Source of the DNA: Schistocephalus solidus | Taxonomy: Eukaryota; Platyhelminthes; Cestoda; Diphyllobothriidea; Diphyllobothriidae | Direction: 5' to 3' | Length of the DNA stretch: 64,000 nucleotides | NCBI GenBank assembly: GCA_017591395.1 | Contig: WEDG01005594.1 | Location: 1-64,000, forward strand | Part shown: positions 58,501-64,000 of the stretch, one piece after another | Position numbering within the stretch: position 1 is the stretch's first letter | How the letters are laid out: every line of letters begins with the position of its first letter | Position numbers and translations under genes: made by a program | The notes under the pieces: model-generated | Told to the model about the DNA's origin: nothing | Seen by the model: only the letters and a program-made list of their open reading frames with translations | The model's database searches: none

Positions 58501-59698
58501 TCAAACTGAATTCGGTCTTATAAAAAAAGTTTAAGTCGGAAATTCATTCGAGCGAGTCTCAGCCGGATGCACTCTAGGGTTTCCATAGCCTTATACTGGA
58601 TACCCCATTTGATATGGCTTCTACCCAATAGTAAAGATCACGGTTTCCCATGGGCAAGATATTTCTACTGAATTGTTCGTCAACGCATCTCTTTTAGGTT
58701 GATTCTTGGTGCTTCCGATAGAGTTCTCTTTGTGTAGACCCCGAAGAATCTGCTTGAGACTCCTTCTGTTTTCTTGTTCTGTGTGCGTGCTCAACGGGTG
58801 GAGGCAGGAAAAACAGAATTCTCGTCCCCACCAAAGGCCAACGTGTATCAGTCTATGCTGACACTATTCTCCGGTTACTTCGGGGGGGGGGGAGACTGCA
58901 AAGTTTTCCTCAGTGTGCCTGTCCTCGGTGGGTTAACAGCTGCAAGAGGACGCCTGCTGTAAACACCAATTTCAAATGGTAGAGGTTTCTGTCAGGGAGC
59001 ACCGACACGTGGCATCTGGGAATCCACACGGAAGATCATGTTCAGTCGCGTTCGTACCATTAACGATCACCTTTCGGTTGCCTGGGATAAAGGGACTGTA
59101 TGTGTTAAACACCTAAAATGGTCTGAATTTTTCAACGACTAGAAATTAGTTGGTTTAGATAGAACATGAAGAATGTGAAACTCGTAGTCGGAAAACGGGC
59201 ATCCTCCCATATTTACGTCGGCAGGTCTGCTCTTCGACCATGCGTCTACTTCCCACCCACATGCCTCTGGCTGGCTAGACGAGGCTATTTTCAGTCCGAC
59301 GACCGCCTGCCACACATGAGACATTGATCACTACTACTATAACTTATTCGTACACCAGATGGGAAAACAAGCCTCTTATGCTTATAAAGACATACCAGCT
59401 CGGCGCAAATTTTCCTCCTTACCTTGTCATCTCGGCTGTAAATGTGAACCCACCGTGTTAGCAGGAGCTGAATATTCCCGGTTCTGTCATCTCCACGATA
59501 CCTTAACTTGTCAACCTATTCCTTTGTCGACTGCTTGCCCAGCTTTAACTTGTGCATCCGGACGCTGCTGGATGGAGCCACTTAACATCCCTTTCTTTTT
59601 TCAGGTATGTCGCACGAAAGGCATTTGAGTCGCGAGCGAGTGAACGACAGTATGCTATTGTGCGAGAGCTGCGCTTAAAAGGCTCTCAGAAGAGATGA
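52522..59698 (+). CDS. CFDP1: CFDP1/BCNT (Swc5/Yeti) chromatin-remodelling subunit, eight exons
   Basis: Orthologue of craniofacial development protein 1, a subunit of the SRCAP/SWR1-type complex that deposits histone H2A.Z in the nucleus. Exons: 52522-52619, 52651-52762, 52794-52837, 53673-53744, 57043-57102, 57476-57572, 58036-58121, 59605-59698. All introns are GT-AG, phases agree, and the predicted length is 220 residues (the human protein is about 300). The N-terminus is acidic (MGDSDHSLDTSDEEYVPP, ESSEDEEDLLP), as expected for the H2A-H2B-binding part. A conserved short block reads DRDAVWNEFLQ (about 52-62). A low-complexity Ala/Ser/Thr/Pro linker (about 78-125) follows. The BCNT-C domain starts near residue 162 (EKSKRDWESFTQEEDIADEL, YNKGKYGYVARKAFESRASE, RELRLKG). 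It ends KGSQKR and TGA. Introns 1 and 2 are 31 bp each; the others are 0.4-3.3 kb. The least certain exon is 52794-52837, supported mainly by phase. Confidence 0.92.
53745..57042 (+). other. 3.3-kb CFDP1 intron 4
   Basis: T-rich, without a recognisable nested gene or retroelement reading frame. The short frames inside are taken as chance. Confidence 0.6.
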
Positions 59699-62600
59699 TT
59701 TCTTATTGTCCCATGCACTTTTTACTACCCTGACCTCTACCTAACTCAATATATATTGTACAGAAAACCAGCTTCCATCCGCCTCTTCTACTTTTCGCGG
59801 TCTTTTATGGTTTGCTTGTTTCTGCACACCATGCGCGCCCATACTCTTTACAGGACTCAAGGTTCTTCGGGAAATGTAGGGTCGCCTTTGTTACATACTC
59901 TTTGGCAGAACTTTGACGTGACCATTTTTTAGTCGAACCTAGTGTTTGATGAAAAATGAGATGAGTTCGGATGATGTATCACGGACCGGACCGTGGAGTT
60001 CGAAGCAAGTCTGAGTGCCGACACAAATTTGCCGAATTCTCACTAACTCTGGTCGTTGACGCTAGCCAATAGGTCTTCACGACACTGACTTGAATATTGC
60101 TTTTCATTTTCATTGGCCTATCGTTTTTGTTGCCGGATGTCTGGAGGCTGAGCACGCTTTAACGGGTAACGCGAAAGTATATCATAGAAAAACCAATCGC
60201 TTGAAATTGAAAAAAAGACATTTTTTATGCTTTGATAATGATTAGGCTTGCAATGGCGTGGCTAACATTCCATTTTCTATTTGAATTAAAACGGTGCATT
60301 TAACCTATGCCTGCGGTCTTGATCTGGTAAAACAATTTTTAATAATGTATCACAGGAACCTAGTAACCGTCTTCGTTGCACTTGTTATAATTGTCGTACA
60401 TGCGATGGCAGATAAGAGGACTGTTTAATGCACATGTTATTGGTATTTCCATTCCTTAGATTGTTGACCTTTCTTATAATCACCCCTTCGGGGGGTACGA
60501 GTTTCAAGTCAAGTAACTTCCTCAAACCAAGCCGCGACCCCGCTGGCAGGCGATGGGGACGTGTAGACGGATGCGACAGAAATGTTAGCAGAGCACCGCC
60601 CGTGATACCTAACTCAGCCGGTCATTTGTTGGTTCCCATTCAATCATTACGTGAGGGCGGTCGCCATCACATCTGCCGAAGAAGTCACCTGGGCAGCTAT
60701 AATATAAGTCGAGGTGAAAGTTTATCTATTTTGATCTTGGCTTTCAGAAACCTGGAGTCTGAAATTTGGATGGACACACATGCTCTGCTTATGAAGACCG
60801 AATTCCATCAGATAAGTGATATCGAGTTCGACAAACATTCGCACATTTGGGCATTCAGTATCATGGATACATTGGGTAGTAAAGTTTGCGTACTATTTGC
60901 TGAACAACTGCACGGGGTTGTGGAGTACGTCGGCGTATACTTCAGCACGAATGGCAATATTTTGATGTTAACTTTCATGGAGGCTTCGTGGGGCCTTTGA
61001 GTACAGGAGGGTTACCGGAACCCATCGATATGTATGTTGGAAGTTGTCTCAAGAGCGTAACCGGAAAGCAGTGGTGGTAGGCAAAGCTATTTTATAGCAG
61101 CTCACTGTAGCCACGTTACAGTACCTTGATGAGGCAGGGAGCTCTGGGCAGACAAGACCAGGTGAAGCGGGGGTAGGCAGTGTAATGTTGTACGAAGTAA
61201 TGGGGAGCAGGCTCCAGAGATACTGGCTGTTATGTCAGGTGCCCGTCAATTTGAACCTGTCCGGGAGCCGATAACACCGCACTGGTGGGCGATTCTCGGT
61301 CGTTTGGTCATCTGATGGCGTTCTTTGTCAGCGAAGCTTTCGAACGACCAGCGTATTCTGCGGCTTAAGAAGTAATACCGGCATATTTCGGCCCGTAATG
61401 CTATGAGTATGCGGAAGTACATATTTACCTTACTCAAAACACAGGTACGGGCTAAAAACCCACTAACTACTTATTGACAGCTTGTAAATATCACGCAGTT
61501 ATTCTACAATAGCTGATGAATTTCATCTCAAATATTCATATCAGCTTTCGGACCCAGTCTGAAAAGGTTTGGTTCGCGCATTAATTTCCTCGAGAATTAA
61601 ACAGGCAGCCAGTTGAAATCTCACTAGAGCGTGTTCACCAGGTCATGTGTAATTTTCGTGAAACCAGATTTGTGTCATCAGGCATATTCAGCATTCCGAG
61701 TCTAGGCTGAAGTTTCTACTCAGTCGTACTGCACAGTCCTCCAAACTATGAGTTTGGATCATCACCGTCTCACTACCTCCAGCACATATCTACTCGAGTC
61801 TATGATACCGTAAATGCAGAGCTGATCTTTTCGCCAGTTAGATGCTAATGTGCGGCAGTGCAAGTGCCTACCTTTCTGCGCTGTGTAATGGCCGAAGACG
61901 TTAAGGATAGCACACGGAGAAATGCGAAACAGTCGGAACAAATCTTGACTAAGACCGAGCTGAAGATAGTTGTTAGGCAAGTCAACACTCATCCAGGCGA
62001 GGAGGTAGGAAAAAAATTCCGATGGCATAAAAAGCACATTAGAGACCGAAGTGAATTTAAAAAATATATAGTAATGCTTAAGTGAACAAAAAGGACGAGT
62101 TACAGCAAGGGGTGACCTGTCTGGATGAGAGGTGACGCTGATAGGCCTGCTTAACAAGCATGGGGAATGCAGCGCTGTTGGCACCTGCAAGGACGGCCGA
62201 TGTAGAGTGAGCAATATGAGTTGTGAAAGTTGCGGGAAGGGGGTTGGGAGCAGAGGGGAGGGCGACGGCTATCCCCACTGACACACAGTTACGTCATCAC
62301 TATTCCAAAATCCGTATGAAAGTGTTCATTTCGTTCAAAAAACTTGAAACAATTTCTGATCCCTACAGCTGTCCTAGTCTCGCAATTCCTGTCCTTACAA
62401 TAACACTTGCCAAGGCCGTGCAAATTAGTAATGCTTTCAATCTAGTCAAAGAAGACCCCCGGCTATAGGCTCCTTAGAATACTTTCCTTGGTTTGGATCT
62501 TCATACCAGAGTAATGTTGGGCGAAAGTTTGTTCGCCTCCTTCCGCGATGTCTTGAATAATTCTTAAACCGTTCATCCATTGATGGAACAAGGTTGGTCG

Positions 62601-63350
62601 TGCCTCGGAAGTGCATAAGCTTCGCGGTATTGACATAGCCCCTGTTGTTAATCGTCAATTTGTGAATAAGTTGTGCCCAGCACCTCAGTACGCCGGCCGA
62701 ATGTCGCGTGACTAATATAGAAGATTTGCAAGAACTCGGGGCTTGCATTGCGTAGGTCTGTCTGATACTGATTAATGCATTTGATTCTCGTGAATGTTTA
62801 GGGAAAATAGCAATTTTTATTGCTGGTATCGTCCCCTTAATACCGCAAAGAGCTTTCCCTGCGCCTGGTCTTGAGGTATATTATAATCTTCAGCTCCAAG
62901 AAAACCACCGACAGCAGCTTTCCGTTTTCTAACCCACCGCGTAGTTTACTCATGACAGAGACATGCAAGATGAGCAAGTTGAGCGGTAAAGCGCCAGAAA
63001 GACAACTATTTGATGAGACGAGTAGATACCTTTCGACATTTTTAGGAGCCCCCTCTCTAGACATTGTCACTGAACTACAGAGAGTTCAGAAAAAAGAGTA
63101 CCTTTCCCTGGAAGGATGTATACTAAAAACGACCAGGAGTGGATAACGAAAATCCAAATGCTCATCTTCAGCATAAAACTCACATGCGGGTGCATGTGAT
63201 TATTTTCTATAAGGAAAGAATTAATGCAATTACTAACGAGGACCTCTCCATAACCATGCCAGAGACCTATGTGTTTAGGTGGCCGTGTTCCAAATCTCAA
63301 GCGAAGGGCAGCCCACTTCCGAATACGTGGCAGTCTTAAAGGGCATTGAG
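59699..63350. other. downstream region, no gene recognised
   Basis: Two longer frames stand out by length only: 60428-61000 plus (190 codons) and 61762-62214 minus (150 codons). Neither shows a domain, and one frame of this size is expected by chance in a window of this base composition. A 91-codon frame at 62871-63146 is also unassigned. Confidence 0.45.
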
Positions 63351-63370
63351 AGAATGGAAAGTGACTGTCG

Positions 63371-63404
63371 CTGAAGACGGGTTCGGTTGAGAATCCGAAA
63401 CGTC
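63371..63404 (+). repeat. hammerhead-like terminal motif
   Basis: CTGAAGA, then the arm GGGTTC-ggttga-GAATCC (six pairs, one wobble), then GAAACGTC. TTCTTATTC follows about 40 bases later, as in the copies at 20.9 and 21.75 kb. Flanks GTC(G) and (A)GAC could pair over three bases. Confidence 0.45.
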
Positions 63405-63975
63405 AGACTAAGAAGGCTCTTGTCTCGGTGATTGTGTCTTCTTATTCAAGACAGAATAGACAGTCTGCAAACTACTGCTGACCAATGTAAGAGAGAATGG
63501 GAAGATAGGGGTTATGTGGGACCCTAGGATCGTATTGGGACCGCTTCGACGAGGAGCGTCTTCCCAGCTGGAAAGTCCATATTGGCAGTCCTTAACTTGA
63601 TTTGCGGATGCATGTCCAAATAAACCTCAGAACCATGCGCCTTCTGCAGCCGTTTTCCTACTACATTCTGATTTATCTTTCAAAGTACTCACTATTTTCT
63701 CCAGAAACTTCATCGTCAGACACACATTTGCCTCTATTATATCGATCAGCACGGAGAAACTCAGAACTCTGCCGAAAGCACTGTGCTTCTAGCTTACTTT
63801 ATTGGCCGTTTACGGCACCTCATTCGCCACGAGTGACTGTTTACCGCAAGTATCTTCATGCAAATCACTTTACAAGCCGCTGAGCACACAAATAGGGGCT
63901 GTCTGGTAGTTACGGGTTGAATCCTCTGTCGAGGCCATACATGTAAGAAAAACTGCTGCAATACGTCGATTCTAG

Positions 63976-64000
63976 GTTAGTCAAGTCAAGTCAAGTTTAT
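63976..64000 (-). repeat. probable LINE tail at the window edge
   Basis: On the minus strand this reads ATAAACTTGACTTGACTTGA, like the AATAAATTGAATTGAA tail at 38.9 kb with one base changed per unit. It is probably the 3' end of a minus-strand LINE lying beyond the window. Confidence 0.45.

Noticed and set aside
60428..61000. 190-codon open frame as a gene
   Set aside because: No domain, no splice context and no homology recognised; one such frame is expected by chance in a window of this size.
61762..62214. 150-codon minus-strand frame as a gene
   Set aside because: No recognisable domain or supporting context.

Overview
The window is eukaryotic. It has two intron-containing host genes, a density of non-LTR, LTR and Penelope-like retroelements, tRNA-derived SINE pieces, and micro-introns of 31-50 bp next to multi-kilobase introns. 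The Ty3/gypsy element has a primer-binding site matching the 3' end of tRNA-Trp and a CHCC nucleocapsid knuckle, both hallmarks of the CsRn1 clade known from flatworms. Together with TTAGGG-like tracts, a C2H2 repeat and the RTE/CR1/Penelope mixture, this suggests a parasitic flatworm, most likely a diphyllobothriid-type tapeworm. The clade assignment is an inference from memory of element families and was not searched.

Layout: 1-6.4 kb holds SINE fragments, a dispersed repeat and a decayed zinc-finger repeat, with no host gene. 6.4-17.2 kb (minus) is a complete BTB-BACK-Kelch gene in eight exons. Its 4.3-kb intron carries a SINE and a head-to-head tandem array of ~354-bp units, each with a hammerhead ribozyme (two units minus, six plus). 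19.5-24.1 kb holds an RTE LINE fragment and two Penelope-like fragments. One Penelope fragment is flanked by inverted hammerhead-like motifs, and the other abuts a degenerate copy of the 354-bp unit. 25.6-30.8 kb is a young, full-length CsRn1-type LTR retrotransposon with LTRs and a 4-bp target duplication, but a broken pol. 35.6-41.6 kb is a second, older gypsy remnant with a CR1/jockey-type LINE inserted in it, lying between ~0.5-kb inverted repeats. 42.2-51.4 kb is a pile of five decayed LINE fragments, including a long inverted pair. One of these was inserted into a repeat whose uninterrupted sister copy lies at 2.9-3.8 kb. 52.5-59.7 kb (plus) is a complete eight-exon CFDP1/BCNT (Swc5/Yeti) gene with two 31-bp introns. 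59.7-64 kb has no recognisable gene.

The two host genes are unrelated: a probable Cullin-3 substrate adaptor and a chromatin-remodelling subunit. The most interesting system is the ribozyme-bearing tandem array, which fits a retrozyme (small circular-RNA retroelement). The adjacent Penelope-like pieces are a plausible source of its reverse transcriptase. All gene models were spliced by eye from reading phase, GT-AG sites and domain continuity.
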